A DNA stretch of 64,000 nt, taken from assembly GCA_039519185.1 (NCBI GenBank), contig CM076849.1, positions 110,489,806-110,553,805 on the forward strand. The letters run 5' to 3'. The first letter of the stretch is position 1. Each line of letters starts with the position of its first letter. Position numbers and translations under genes: made by a program. Under the pieces are notes generated by a model. It saw nothing but the letters and a program-made list of their open reading frames with translations, was not told the DNA's origin and did no database searches. Shown one piece after another: positions 24,369 to 36,124 of the stretch. Source of the stretch: Astragalus membranaceus. Its lineage: Eukaryota > Streptophyta > Magnoliopsida > Fabales > Fabaceae.

Positions 24369-26783
24369 TGTCATACCCTAATTTTGTCTAGCTAATTAAA
24401 TTTTTTAGAATAAAAGTAGGTGTTGCACCCTTTGTTTGTACTCGTTTTCAATTCCATTTATTTGTGTTTCTTTTAGGTTTAGTCACTAGTGTGTGCCTCT
24501 TGAAAATGAAAATATTTATTTATTTTGCTCCTTTCCAAAGGTTGCAGTGTGTGTGGGTTTGTGTCTTTTTTTTCTTTCTTAAATCTTCCTCTGCGCAGCG
24601 CATACACCCCCTCCCCATGTCATTTTATTATTATTTTATTGTTGCTATTTTATTGTTATTTAGTGAATGAACAACCAAATGATAAAAAATGTCTTAACTC
24701 CCACTCCAATGTCAGCGCATGCACCCCTCCCCATGTTGTTTTATTATAATATTATTTTTGCTATCATACGGCTGTCCTTTCTTTCATAATTAGTTGATTT
24801 ATTTTAATGCTTGTTTTATTATTCTTCTTTATATCAATTTTTTAAAAAATGTACAAACACTGCACACTACTTACACCCATTTTTGTTATCTTGCGACCCC
24901 TTGATTCCTTGTTGTGACCCTTTTTCTTTTATGTTAAGGTGTTACCACTTTGGGCTTTACCATTTGCATCATAGTTTTACGGGTTTTTTTTTATACCCCC
25001 ATCAGCTTCCATGTACCCCCACCCAAAAACGTTATTCCAAAAATACCCCTGACATAAATTACAAAAATTGACTTTTGGAAGATTCTCTGGTGGGGGACCA
25101 CTTAATCTGGAAATCGGATTTACTTAAATGAAAGGTAAATCCGATTAGCTTTAAATACGACGCCTAAGTCAAATCGGATCTATCAAAATGACAGATAAAT
25201 CCGATTTGACAATTTAATTCTGAACATAAGGCGAAATATTAACAAATCGGATTTAGCTAAATCCGATGCGCAATCGGATTTACCTAAATCCGCCTTTATT
25301 GTTTAACAAATCGGATATACCTGGATGAAGGTATATCCGATTTGTAAAAATTAGAAAGCGGATTTACGTTTGAAGTCACCTAAAGAATGAGTCCAACTCA
25401 TCTTCGTACATTTTACAAATCAATGAGTCCAACTCATTTTCACACAATCTCAACTCTTTTTTATGTTTCCAAGTAAACATTTTCAAATAATAAAAAACAA
25501 CAAACAAACATTTTTTACCCTTAGAACTACGTGGCCTTTGATTCTCTACCAAGAGATACGTAGGAGCAGGGTCACGCCCCTGTCAAGCGCAAAAATAAAT
25601 AATTTCCATTACCTTTCTTTCTTAATTCTTTTATTTTTTACAAAAAGCCACAAAATATGAATAGGGGACTAAGTCGACTGTACAGTCGGGTTGGTCTGCT
25701 TTTTAGGCCACTAATGAACCGTTACGGATCAGGTCCTAAAATCCCTATTGTTCTGGAGTGGGCTCGAAGGCCAATTTCGTACAGTAGGCCCATCGCGGCC
25801 CAATATCTAACTTGCTCCGCAAGATGCGGCCGGCCCCGCAAAAACCGCAACGGCTAGAACGCCAACATTATATATACCACACCAGCATGTGGCTTCAGGT
25901 ACGTTTTACTCACCTTGTGACCACCTGCCCGTTGAAACACCTCTGACTTGAGCATTGGAGTGCCTTTGCAGGTACCACCCGCGTGCGGCTCAGAACTCGG
26001 TCCTTCATCCCAACGACCGAGCAACATCATCAGGCAGCAACAACTCATCGTATTGATCAGGTACGATCACCTATTTAAAATAAATAATTTCTAAGTTAAA
26101 AAAAAAATACAAACACATTTCTTTCATTTCAAAAATCAAAAATCTTATTTTCAAAGTAGGGGATTAAGTCGGTCGTACGGTCGGGTTAGTCATCGTTTTA
26201 GGATAAGTGAACTGTGGTCCTTCAGAGCCCCAGCGCTCCTTCAACCCTCAGCGGCCCTTCAGAGCCCCAGCGCTCCTTCAGACCCCCAGTGGTCCTTCAA
26301 CACGGATCACACAGTCCTAAAACCCCTATATTAAAAAACACCAACCAACAAACATTTTCTACCAAGAACTACGTGCGATTTGATTCCCTACCAAGAGATA
26401 CGTAGGACCAGAGGGCGGCCGACCTCTGTCAATTGCACTAATAAAAAACCTTTTTTATTCTTTTCCCAAATAATCATTTTCTTAAATAAAATATCAATTT
26501 TCTTCTTTCTTTTCGATTCACAATAAAAGGGTAAAAATAAACATTTTCAAAAATAATATTCTTCCCTACAACTAGATAGCAGGTAACCTTTATTAGGAAG
26601 GATGTCGTGGGGTACTAATACCTTCCCCACGCATAATCGACTCCCGAACCCTAATCTGGTCTCAAGGACCCTTATCCATTCCAAAAAGGATTTTCCAATG
26701 TTTGCCCTTATAAACTAAACTTTGGTGGCGGCTTCGTTTTTGAACCTTCGAGGAATCCTCGCCCGGATTTTTCGGTCGCTACA
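24369..26783 (+). repeat. 3' LTR of Ogre/Tat-like element
   Basis: About 2.4 kb, with no gene. It holds a cluster of AATCGGATTTA copies in both orientations (25105-25375), two copies of an ACTACGTG...GATACGTAGGA block, and a short minisatellite built on CCTTCAGAGCCCCAGCGCT (26215-26300). A related minisatellite lies just before the polypurine tract (24160-24190). Confidence 0.65.
25105..25375. repeat. Cluster of AATCGGATTTA direct and inverted copies
   Basis: At least ten copies of AATCGGATTTA, AAATCCGATTT or near variants alternate in orientation, often as pairs separated by 8-15 bp (for example AAATCGGATCTATC then GATAAATCCGATTTG). Each pair could fold into a hairpin. Confidence 0.65.
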
Positions 26784-27970
26784 GTGGCAGAAAGGGACAC
26801 ACAGTCTGTGCGCTAAGGCGCACGACCCTTGCGCATTTTAAAAAGTTTGCGCAGGTAACAGAACCACACGCACGACCCGTGTGCAGTGGTGCACGGTCCG
26901 TGCGTGACCATCAGTCTTTCAGAAACAAGCATTTTCATGTAACTTTGGCTATTCCGATCGTTCCAACTTCCATTCCGATCGATTCCCAAACATAACAATA
27001 CATTATTCCAGAGCAATAACCAGTACAAACATCATCATAAACATCAAACAGTTCATTCACATTCACTCAACAATCACACCAAAACGTAATTTTCGCAAAA
27101 TAACAGTTTTTGACTCGAAAACGCACGAACTGAAAATAGAACAGAACATGTAACCAATATTTCGAAAATAAAATCCCTAAGCGAATATAGAACTCACCGA
27201 TTGTGATGAAAATCACAGACCAAAACAATACTGAAGCCTAAGCACTCCAAAATCGCACAACACAAGGTGGATATGAAGTCCAAGCCATCAAGAGTAAAAC
27301 CCCAACCACTAGCTTTGAAATCAGCAACTGAAATCCTTCTCCATCTACTTCACTTTACAATGTCGCTTCTGGACTGGTGTTTGCAATTACCCCCTAACCT
27401 CAATAACTACCATCTAAGTACCAAAGTTCCAGTGTTGACCCTCTTGGAGCTTGAGGTTTCGAAAATGGAGAGATGAGTATGTGTAGAATGTTGGGGATGA
27501 ATTTGATATCAATAGATAGAGGAAAGAAATTGGTGAAGAACGGTGGTCAAAGATTAAACATGCATCAAGGTTCCATGAAGCACTTTTCCCCTCTTCCTCT
27601 TCTCCCACTCTCGACTTCACTCCCTCTCTCAGCTTTTCTTTCTTTCTTAAATTCTAAAACTGAATATGTGGGAGTATGGCCTGTCTCCTGTTGTGTTTTG
27701 TGTTTGTGGCTGAGGAAATATTGGAGGGAAAAGACTATCCTACCGCTATATTTATTTCCCATTTAAACCACTTCTTAGATCAACAATTACTCATCGACAA
27801 TTCTCAGGACTAATACAATTTAGCAAACAAACCCATAATCATTTATTTCAATCAATCTCAAACATCTGATAATTAATAAAATATGTTAAATTATTCCATT
27901 TAGCTAATTAATCAAACATAACCTCTTGCTAATTTCTATTAACTAAATTAGCTAAATTGGGGATGTTACA

Positions 27971-28999
27971 TAAAATATTCAACTAACATTGAGAAGGGTT
28001 AAGGAAGGGATTGGGGAAGGTTTGGAACCAAAAGAAATAGCCTAAGACATGTTTTAAAACTTGGGGACAGAAACATGTGCACGGGTCGTGCGCCCATACG
28101 CACGGGTCGTGCGTTTATGACAGCACTTTTGTTTGTCCCGATTTTGCGTTTTTCCCTATTCCAATAAATTCCGATACCTGTCCCAGTCATTTCCAAACAT
28201 AACATCAGTACCAAAACAAAAATCAAACAACCAATCAATCATCAATTGATCAATCAAAAACACAAACCTCAACAATTCTAGTTTATGTCAAAATACGTAA
28301 AACTTCAAAATAACGGTTTTAACGACTTGAACTCGACATTAAACCAGAAGGACATCACATAACACTTAAAGTCGTGAAGAACTCACCTTAAACGGCGACG
28401 ACACACTTTGATCGAAATACCCAATTCAAACCTAAAATCACCAACTCGCGTCCAATCGCGGAATCGAGCTTCAATCGTTGCTTAATCTACCCCGGGTTGG
28501 CTTCTATATACACATAAACCATCAAAATCATCACAAACTAGAAATCACTATTCATCATCTCTTTCAAACTCTCAAAATCGAAAGTCAAAGGGAAGAGAGA
28601 AATTAGAGATGAGCTTACCTAGCTATGGAACTTGAAAAGGGAAGGGAAAATGATGAGGAAATTCAAAGCTTAAGGTTTGGGTGATGGTTGATCTTATTCT
28701 TCCTCCCTTCTTTCCTTCTTTTCTTCTTTTTCCTTTCTTTCCTTCTCTTTCTTTTCTTTCTTTCGATTCCTATCTCTCTTTTCTCACTTTCTTTTGTTTT
28801 ATAAATATCTGAATTAACCTTGATGGGTGAAAACCCTAAAATAACCTCACCCATTCCTCTATTTCCTAATAAATCCTAATCAACTCAATATCTCATTATC
28901 TCTTAATTCAATTCATAAAACCTCAATCATAAATTAGTTATGAATAATTAATTTACTCAAACTTCAAAATAATTTTGATAATTATTTTTGGGATGTTAC
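27971..28999 (-). repeat. Half of a gypsy LTR
   Basis: The right end reads TTTTGGGATGTTACT, a decayed form of GGGGATGTTACA, and borders the 3' end of a gypsy internal region. It contains GCACGGGTCGTGCG repeats (28078-28115) like the other LTRs of this family, and a T/C-rich stretch at 28690-28790. Its other half is missing; a solo LTR abuts it at 27970. Confidence 0.6.
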
Positions 29000-31125
29000 T
29001 TTACACCCCAACTTGAAAAAAATTTGTCCTAAAAAATTAGTCAAGTCTTACCTCATTGAAATAGATATGGATAACGATTTCGCATTTCATCCTCAAGTTC
29101 CCATGTCGCTTCTTCAGGTGAACATCCATTCCAAACGACATTGACAGTTGGAATCGTTCTGGTTTGGAATGTCTTTTCACCATATCCTATAATTTGGCTC
29201 GGATGCGGTTGAAAAGTAAGATGGGGTCGAAGATCAACCTCTTCATAACTTAGCTATTGATTAGGATCCGGTAGTACTTCCGCAGCTGGGACACATGGAA
29301 CATGTCATGTAGGTTTGACAATGTTGGCGGCAAGGCAATACGATAAGCCACTGGCCCAATTCTCTCTATAATCTGAAATGGTCCAATGTAACGAGGACTA
29401 AGCTTCTTTGTTCGTAATGCCCGACCAATACCCGTAGTAGGAGTGACCTTTAGGAAAAGATGATCCCCGTCATCAAATTCTAACGGTCTTTTGGCGACTC
29501 AGAGCTGCCTTCATTCTTTGTGATTTAATGAATCTTTTCAGTAGTCTCTTGAACCAAATCTGGTCCCAATAGTCTTCCTTCGCCTACATCCCACCAACAA
29601 AGCGGGGTACGACAGTTCCTTCCATACAGTGCCTCATAAGGAGCCATTCCAATACTGGAATGATAACTGTTGTTGTAAGAGAACTCAACCAAAGGAAGAT
29701 GATCTTCCCATTCGCCCTCACTATCAAGCACACATGCTCGGAGCATGTCCTCCAATGTATGAATAGTTCTTTCAGTCAGGCCATCTGACTATGGATGATA
29801 AGCTGTACTCATATAAACTTTAGTTCCCAAAACTTTGAAGCAAACTTTGGATCACGGTCGAAAACAATACTAACAGGAATTCCATGCAATTTCACTATGT
29901 GTTTAAGATACTCTTCTGCTAATCTGGAAACTGAATAGTTTGAACGGACTAGAACAAAGTGAGCTGACTTCGTCAGTCGATCCACAACTACCCATATTGA
30001 GTCATTGCTTGCTCGGGACCAAGGTAGTCCCATCACAAAATCCATTGAAATACTTTCCCACTTCCATTCTGGAATGTTCAAAGGCTGCATCAAACCTGCG
30101 GGCCTTTGGTGTTCGATCTTAACCTTTTGACAAGTTAAGCATCGAGACACAAATTCTGCGATATCCACCTTCATTCCAGACCACTAATACATCTGCTTAA
30201 TATCCCGATACATCTTGGTAGATCCAGGATGTATGGAATACTGACTCTTGTGGGCTTCCTCTAAAACTTGCCTCTTGATCTCAACATTATTTGGCACACA
30301 AATCCTTCTGTTGAAACAAATCATACCGTCACTGTCTTCGGTGAACTCAGACAATCCTTTTTGAGCTTGAAGATCTACATCAACTTCTTGTGCTAAGTGA
30401 ATAGAATCCCTTAATGAACTAGAGATCCGGATGTGGTTCAACACCAATCTATTCCTCTTGGCTCTTACCTCCAAATTGAAATCCCTGAAAGACTCAAGAA
30501 GAGCCATTTCATGAATCATCGATAAGGCGGTATGCAATGATTTTCTCCTTAAAGCATCTGCCACTACATTGGCCTTTCCTGGATGATATTTCAACTCGAA
30601 GACTTCGAAACGAGAACCATATAGGTAATGTCTCCAAATCTTCAGCGCGTACACAATAGCCGCTAACTCTAAATCATGGGTAGGATAGTTCACTTCGTGC
30701 GTCTTCAATTGTCTTGAAGCATACGCATTCACTTGAGGATCCTGCATCAGAACACACCCCAAACCTTTCCCTGAAGCGTCACTAAAAATCTGAAACCCCA
30801 GAGTCGGGTCCGGAAGAGTGAGAACCGGAGCGTATGTCAATCGGTCCTTCAACTCCATAAATCATTCCTCACAATCAGAGTCCCACACAAACGGTTGATC
30901 TTTGCAAGTCAATCGAGTAAGTGGAAGCACCAATTGTGAGAATCCCTGAATAAACCTTCTTACCCTGCTAAACCCAAGAAGCTTCTTACTTCGGTAACCG
31001 TGGATGATCGATCCCAATTCAACACTGCCTCAACTTTACTTAGGTCCACTGCTACACCACTCTGAGAGATTACATGCCCTAAGAATTTAACTTCGGACAT
31101 CCGAAAGTCACATTTCGATGGCCCA
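29000..31125 (-). pseudogene. gypsy pol 3' half, truncated and decayed
   Basis: Minus strand. 31120-30860 still encodes the end of reverse transcriptase. RNase H follows (30858-30570: DASGKGLGCVLMQ, ASRQLKTHEVNYPTHDLELA, and YHPGKANVVADALRRKS). Integrase runs 30400-29525, with the zinc part CLTCQKVKIEHQRPAG, the catalytic-region MDFVMGLP, and VEFSYNNSYHSSIGMAPYEALYGR. 29520-29040 covers the C-terminal part in broken frames. Stops and shifts are frequent. The 5' half (gag to reverse transcriptase) is cut off at about 31125, where a plus-oriented LTR piece begins. It is the same lineage as the copies at 39650 and 59922. Confidence 0.85.
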
Positions 31126-32450
31126 CTGCTACACCTCCCATCGAGTCGCGGCCCGTGGCCATCGCGTCGCGACCTCCCTTATTTTTGAAACGCAAAACTT
31201 TCTGTCACTTTTCGCGTCGCGACGGAACCAGTTCGCTTCGCGACGCTTTGCAGTTTTTCAGCAAAACACACTGATTTTGTTTTCGCGATAACTTTTGACC
31301 CGGTGGTCCGATTTAAGGGTTCTCAAGTGCGTTGGAAAGCTAATTAAAAGACCTATTCAGATATGTGAATTAGATTCTGAATTGCCCTGTTCTGAAGGTT
31401 AAGTTGATGATATAATGTTGAGTGTTCATGCTATGTTAAGTGGAGTATCATTGATGTATTGTGTTTGGTTATGAGTGATTATGATTAAGTTATGTTATCA
31501 TAATGTTGAGTGTGGGTGATACATAATGATTTGTATTGAATGATGGATACTTATAAGATAAGTTAACGACGTTAGTAATTTCGTGTGAGATCACATAATA
31601 ACAAGATCATGCTAAGTATAAGATTAGGTTAAGATTCAGTTTATGTTAAGTATAAGTTCATTGTTATGTTCACAGATCATTGTTCATTGTTCATTGTTCA
31701 CGGTATATTAAAATATATACATCAGTTCAGTTAGGGTGACGACCCTATTTTCAGTTTAGTGTGCTAGGGGAGGGGAAGTCATGAGCCCTATGAACCTAGG
31801 CCCCATGAGGGATCCAGCCGATTAGTGGAATGGGTTCACCGGGAGCTTATTTTTCCAAGTGACCGGTGACACGCTAAAAATATTTTTTCATGTGTTGTCT
31901 CTCGTAACTTCTTATGAGGGTTATGAGGACAACGTTTATGTTAGCCACATAGTCAAATATTAAGACTATGAGTTATGAATCAAGAATAATGAATCAAGCA
32001 TAATTTAACCGAGAGAGTTAGTAAGGGGTCTCAATAGAACTCACTGAGACAAGTTGTCTCATCCAATCCATGTTGTTGTTTTTCAGAGTTGCAGGCTAAG
32101 TTGAAGACGATGAGGCATGGTCATGGAGACGCTTGAGGAGTTGCTGACGCTGTTTATTTTGTTATGTTATGTATCTCTGTATTTTCATTCAGTATCTTAG
32201 ATGTACGATGGTACGACTTGTATTATAAGTTGTAAATCGCTTCCACAGACGTTCTATTTTGGTACTGAACACTAGTTGAGTGATGTAAGAACGCTTTATG
32301 TATTTTATGTTAAGTTATGTAAGCGCACTTGATGGGTTTTTAGCATCGAGTATTAGTATGTGTTCAGTATTTAAAAAGGAAGTCACTCTGATATATGCCA
32401 GTAGTGCATTTCGGTGATTTCTACAAGTTTGAAATTATCGGGGTGTTACA
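31126..32450 (+). repeat. Truncated gypsy LTR
   Basis: Ends TTATCGGGGTGTTACA like the solo LTR at 2663-5100, and the last kilobase parallels that LTR (for example GGGTGACGACCCTATT, AGTGTGCTAGGGGAG, TTGTAAATCGCTTCC). The left part holds GTCGCGAC-type palindromes (31137-31245) and the phrase ATAACTTTTGACCCGG also seen in the LTR at 56415. The LTR start is missing. No gene lies here. Confidence 0.75.
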
Positions 32451-32785
32451 ATAGCTATTGGTAGCAATTGTTTTAATTAAATCATAAGCTTCATTGTAGG
32501 ACATCAAGATTGCACCTCCTGAAGCATATAACATTAATCTAGACTGAGGGGCCAGACCATAGTAGAATGTCTCCATTTGGATACAAACAGGAATGCATTG
32601 GGGTGGACATTTCCTTAAGACTTCCTTGAATCTTTCCCAAGCTTCAAACAAGGGCTCATCTTCAAGCTGCCTAAAAGATGTAATCTCATTTCTTATTCTA
32701 GCATTTTTGATAGGAGGGAAATATTTGATTAAGAACTTCTCAGCCATCTTATTCCAACTATCCACAAAGTTGTGTTCCAAAGACA
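32451..32785 (-). pseudogene. Athila-type gag fragment
   Basis: Minus-strand frame with WNKMAEKFLIKYFPPIKNAR, ITSFRQLEDEPLFEAWERFK and IQMETFYYGLAPQSRLML, the core of Athila-type gag proteins. Both ends are cut: one by the LTR at 32450, the other by a copia fragment near 32785. The open frame runs through that second join, giving a chance fusion. Confidence 0.8.
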
Positions 32786-34072
32786 CATCCATTTGATTAA
32801 CATGACCAAATCTCCTATGCCACATCCATTTGTCAACTTCTTTTGAAATAAGACACATTTGATCAAGTAAATCATCAAGACAAATGCTATAGATATTATT
32901 TGTTGTATGACCAGTAAAAATTGTTTTTGTAGACTCTAAACTAATTATTTTTCATGCATCAGATTTAAAAGTCACTTTATGTCCATTATCACATAATTGA
33001 CTCATACTAAGCAAATTATGTCTTAATTCCTTAACAGATTGAACATTTTGAATCTGAGCATAGTTTATTTTACCTACTAAACCTACTTATTTGATGAAGC
33101 CTTTGTCATTATTACCAATCATGACAAGTTCTTCATCAAAGCTCTCTATGGAGAGGAACTTATCCTTCTCCCCTGTCATGTGCTTTGAGCATCCACTGTC
33201 TAGAAAACCACATCTTTCTCCTTGATGTTTAAGAGACACTCCTGTATCAAAAATCAAAAATCTAGGTCCCCTTTATTTTTGGGTCCTTGCTAGTTAGTTG
33301 ACTTCCAAGTGGAAACTTTTTGCCATTGGTTATAGTTTGAAATATGGTGTCCAAACTATTTGCAATATGAAGATTTGATTTTTTGATATTTTACATCTTC
33401 ATAAAGAGATCTTTCTTCTGAGTTTTAGCCATCTCAAGGATGTTGTTACTTACATGAGAAGACTCAAGATTTTCTACACAAATCAATAGCTCATTTATCA
33501 ACTTGTTCTTTCAAAACATGCTTTTTCTTTTAAACATCAGAGTATGGGAACTTATCTCATTTGATATTTTCAACTTGAAAAGCTTATATTGTTCAGAATG
33601 CTTAAAAAGATATTTGCAAAGTATGAACAGTTTTAGCCATTCTTTCATTCTGAACTCTAAGTTCCTCATCTTTCGTTGACTCTCAAAATTGTTCTCTAAA
33701 AAGCATGCCTTTTTTGAGATAAACTATTTGAGTTATTTAATAAACTACGAAAAAAAGATTCAATTTCTTAACAGCTATCACATTTTGAAAGTTTAGAATT
33801 TGATACCTCTTCTTGTTGAGCAGTGGGCAATCTTGCTTCATGTTCCCAGAGTACTTACACTCAAAGTAAGTTCATTTTGACTTGCTTCCTTCTCCTTCAA
33901 ATGTGTCCCTTATATACTATGGTGATGTCTTTCCTTTCCTTTCCTTCTTTTTGATGAAGCTCTTTCTAGATGGAAGGAAATAGAATTTGGTTTACTCATG
34001 ACTTCTTCCAAGATCTTTTCCTCTGACACTTTTAGAGTGTGCTCAACCTAGAGGTCCAGCTCTGATACCAAT
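32786..34072 (-). pseudogene. SIRE-like Ty1/copia gag-protease fragment
   Basis: Read on the minus strand from the primer site at 34059. Gag is mostly eroded, but a zinc knuckle ECKYSGNMKQDCP is readable near 33870-33820. The protease site CGFLDSGCSKHMTGEKDKF is at about 33215-33155, followed by LRHNLLSMSQLCD (about 33030-32990). The GAG-pre-integrase part DKWMWHRRFGHVN lies near 32840-32795. The frame carries several stops. Integrase and reverse transcriptase are missing. Confidence 0.8.
34059..34070 (-). promoter_or_regulatory. Primer-binding site of copia element
   Basis: Minus-strand TGGTATCAGAGC, complementary to tRNA-iMet, two bases from the LTR edge at 34073. It shows that the LTR to its right is a 5' LTR in minus orientation. 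Confidence 0.8.
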
Positions 34073-34734
34073 TGAAGTCAATGAGTGTCACAAGGAAGGG
34101 GGTTGGAATTGTGACCCTTTTAAAAATTAACCTGAAACAACATAAACAGCATCACAAGTATGGTTAGACATTGTGTGTGTAAATGCTAAGTTGATAAGGG
34201 TGAGTGAAAATAGTCTTCTCAACTATGATAATGAGTAGAGAATGGTGAGATGAATCTGTCTTCTCAACTATGTTTTTGAGCTGAGAAGGGTCAGTCGAAA
34301 CACTGTTCTCAACTGTAATAGTGAGTGGAGAATGAAGAGATGAAACTGTCTTCTCAACTATGTTTGAGTTGAGAAGGGTCGGTTAGTTCTTTCTCTCAAA
34401 ACAACTATCAATAAAGAGAACGAGATGATTTTCAAAATAACTTTTTCAAGGTAAGAGATAGTGTTTGAAAATCTTATCTTAAGTGTGAAGTACTTAAGAA
34501 TAGTGCTTTAAGTTTACCACTTTGAAAACATTTGAAAGGGGTTGTAAACACAATGTTTTTAGAAAAACTGTGTAGCAGAGAAGGGTCAGCAAAAACTGTC
34601 TTCTCAGTTTTCCAGGTAGCATGTGTTGTTGTAGTGCTTTATGCGCAGTGTAAAACAACTTAGAAAAGCAGTAAATAACACAATGATATATAGTGGTTCA
34701 CATAAAACCCTGGGCTACATCCACTCCTCACACC

Positions 34735-35395
34735 CACTAGTGCAAAAAAGACATTTAGCATCGGTTAAATTGGACATTTAGCATCGGTTATCGCCCGACG
34801 CTAAATCGCCCGATGCTAAATTTCATACATTTAGCATCGATTATTTAACTGACGCTAAATGTCACATTTAGCATCGGGTGTTCAGATAACCGATGCTAAA
34901 TGTCCATTTCATCACTGTTTTTGCTGTCTGAAAATGACATTTAGCATCGGTTATTTGAAACAACCGATGCTAAATGTCCTGAAAAATGACATTTAGCATC
35001 AGGTGTTTGAAACAACCGATGCTAAATGTCCTGAAAGTGACATTTAGCATCGGTTGTTCCAAATAACCGATGCTAAATGTCCATTTCATCACTGTTTTTG
35101 CTGTCTGAAAATGACATTTAGCATCGGTTGTTTCAAATGTCATCGGTTATTTGAAACAACCGATGCTAAATGTCCTGAAAAATGACATTTAGCATCGGGT
35201 GTTTGAAACAACCGATGCTAAATGTCCTGAAAGTGACATTTAGCATCGGTTGTTCCAAATAACCGATGCTAAAAGTCATTTTTGATAAAAAAAATGACAT
35301 TTAGCATCGGTTGTTTCAAACAACCGATGCTAAATGTCATTTCCTTGATAAAAAAAGACATTTAGCATCGCTTGTTTGAAACAAGCGATGCTAAA
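34735..35395. repeat. Palindromic subterminal repeats, left end of CACTA
   Basis: About seven hairpin units pair ACATTTAGCATCGGTTGTTT with its inverse AACCGATGCTAAATGTC, with loops of 5-10 bp and spacers such as CTGAAAAATGAC. A larger block including CATTTCATCACTGTTTTTG is duplicated (34905 and 35085). These are the expected binding sites for CACTA transposase. Confidence 0.9.
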
Positions 35396-35446
35396 TGTCT
35401 AGTTTATTTTTATACATGTCTCACAAACATCACTTACAACATCAAT

Positions 35447-35742
35447 TCATACAAGAAGAGAATAATATTCAAGAACTATGGTAATTACACTATTGATGAT
35501 AGGAAATACCAACATAATGTGGAGTGCATAGCTTATTCGAATTAAACTATTGAACAAAGTACCAACTGTAGAATCAGCATTCTGGTCGAAATTAATGGGA
35601 ATGTCTGATTGTGTTGAATCCCCAAATAAGAGGTACCCAAATATACCAATTGCAAAGTATATAATAGCACAAAACATTAATGCTAATCGAACGGCTGTCT
35701 TCATATCAGATGGTTTGGCTAACTCAAATCCAATGGGATGCA
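35447..35742 (-). pseudogene. Captured amino-acid permease (AAAP family) exon
   Basis: The minus-strand exon follows an acceptor-like CTTTCAG and reads VHPIGFELAKPSDMKTAV, then a hydrophobic segment (LALMFCAIIYFAIGIFGYLLF), GDSTQSDIPINFD, and a second membrane segment ending HIMLVFPIIN. This matches the middle of plant vacuolar-type amino-acid transporters of the AAAP family: the conserved FGYLLFGD motif and the FPxIN membrane helix. Full proteins have about 11 membrane helices; only two to three are here. The frame runs on for some 15 residues into non-homologous sequence and stops. It cannot act as a transporter. It is the last cargo piece before the transposon's 3' side. Confidence 0.8.
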
Positions 35743-36124
35743 CTGAAAGTAAAATGAATCATCAGCATAAAACACAAAGTTTCCTAAAAATAGAAGTAAA
35801 TCTAAATCTACCACAAATTAATGAAAGCTAAGTACCATCAATATAAGTGCCAATTCTGTGAAAAATGCATTCAACTACTTTAGTATTTATATTTTCTCAT
35901 CTCATCAAAATACTAAGCAAAAAAAAGCACATACTTAATTTACTTTGAGCCTACAAAGAGAATAGCAAAAAATTATGTCACAAAAGCCACATTCACAACA
36001 CAGCTTTTTAAGTGATATGTAATTGGTATCAATGGATTTTTTTTCTATGCATATTAATTAGAAAATAAGCTTGTCAAATTCTCATGAAAGTGTAGCTTTG
36101 AAACAAAAGAAGCATAGAAATTAC

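Larger units (their letters stand above)
23577..26783 (+). mobile_element. Ogre/Tat-like element, internally deleted
   Basis: Starts TGTCATACCCTAATTTTGTC and ends TTTTTCGGTCGCTACA, flanked by the perfect duplication GTGGC (23572-23576 and 26784-26788). The starting sequence recurs at 24369, directly after AAAGAGGGGCAGC, a polypurine tract. So 24369-26783 is the 3' LTR, and 23577-24368 is a short remnant of the 5' LTR plus the end of the internal region. No protein-coding domain remains. LTR ends of this kind, and the phrase ACCAAGAGATACGTAGGA (seen at about 25548 and 26390), are typical of Ogre/Tat elements. Confidence 0.75.
22358..27970 (-). repeat. Solo LTR, interrupted by an Ogre-like insertion
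   Basis: Starts TGTAACACCTGATATTTC and ends TTGGGGATGTTACA, the same family as the LTRs at 37395 and 54800. The flanks carry TAAAA on both sides (22353-22357 and 27971-27975). No primer site or coding sequence lies inside. Without the nested insertion it would be about 2.4 kb. GC-rich repeats (GCACGACCCGTGTGCA and similar) lie at about 26810-26910. A possible TATA-like box on the minus strand lies near 27745. AT-rich flanks make the 5-bp match less decisive than the others here. Confidence 0.8.

Noticed and set aside
28663..28854. Lysine/arginine-rich minus-strand ORF
   Set aside because: It is a TTTC/TTCC microsatellite-like tract in an LTR.
34741..35395. Regular repeats with spacers that look CRISPR-like
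   Set aside because: The repeats alternate in orientation and lie directly inside a CACTA terminus in plant DNA; they are subterminal transposase-binding repeats.
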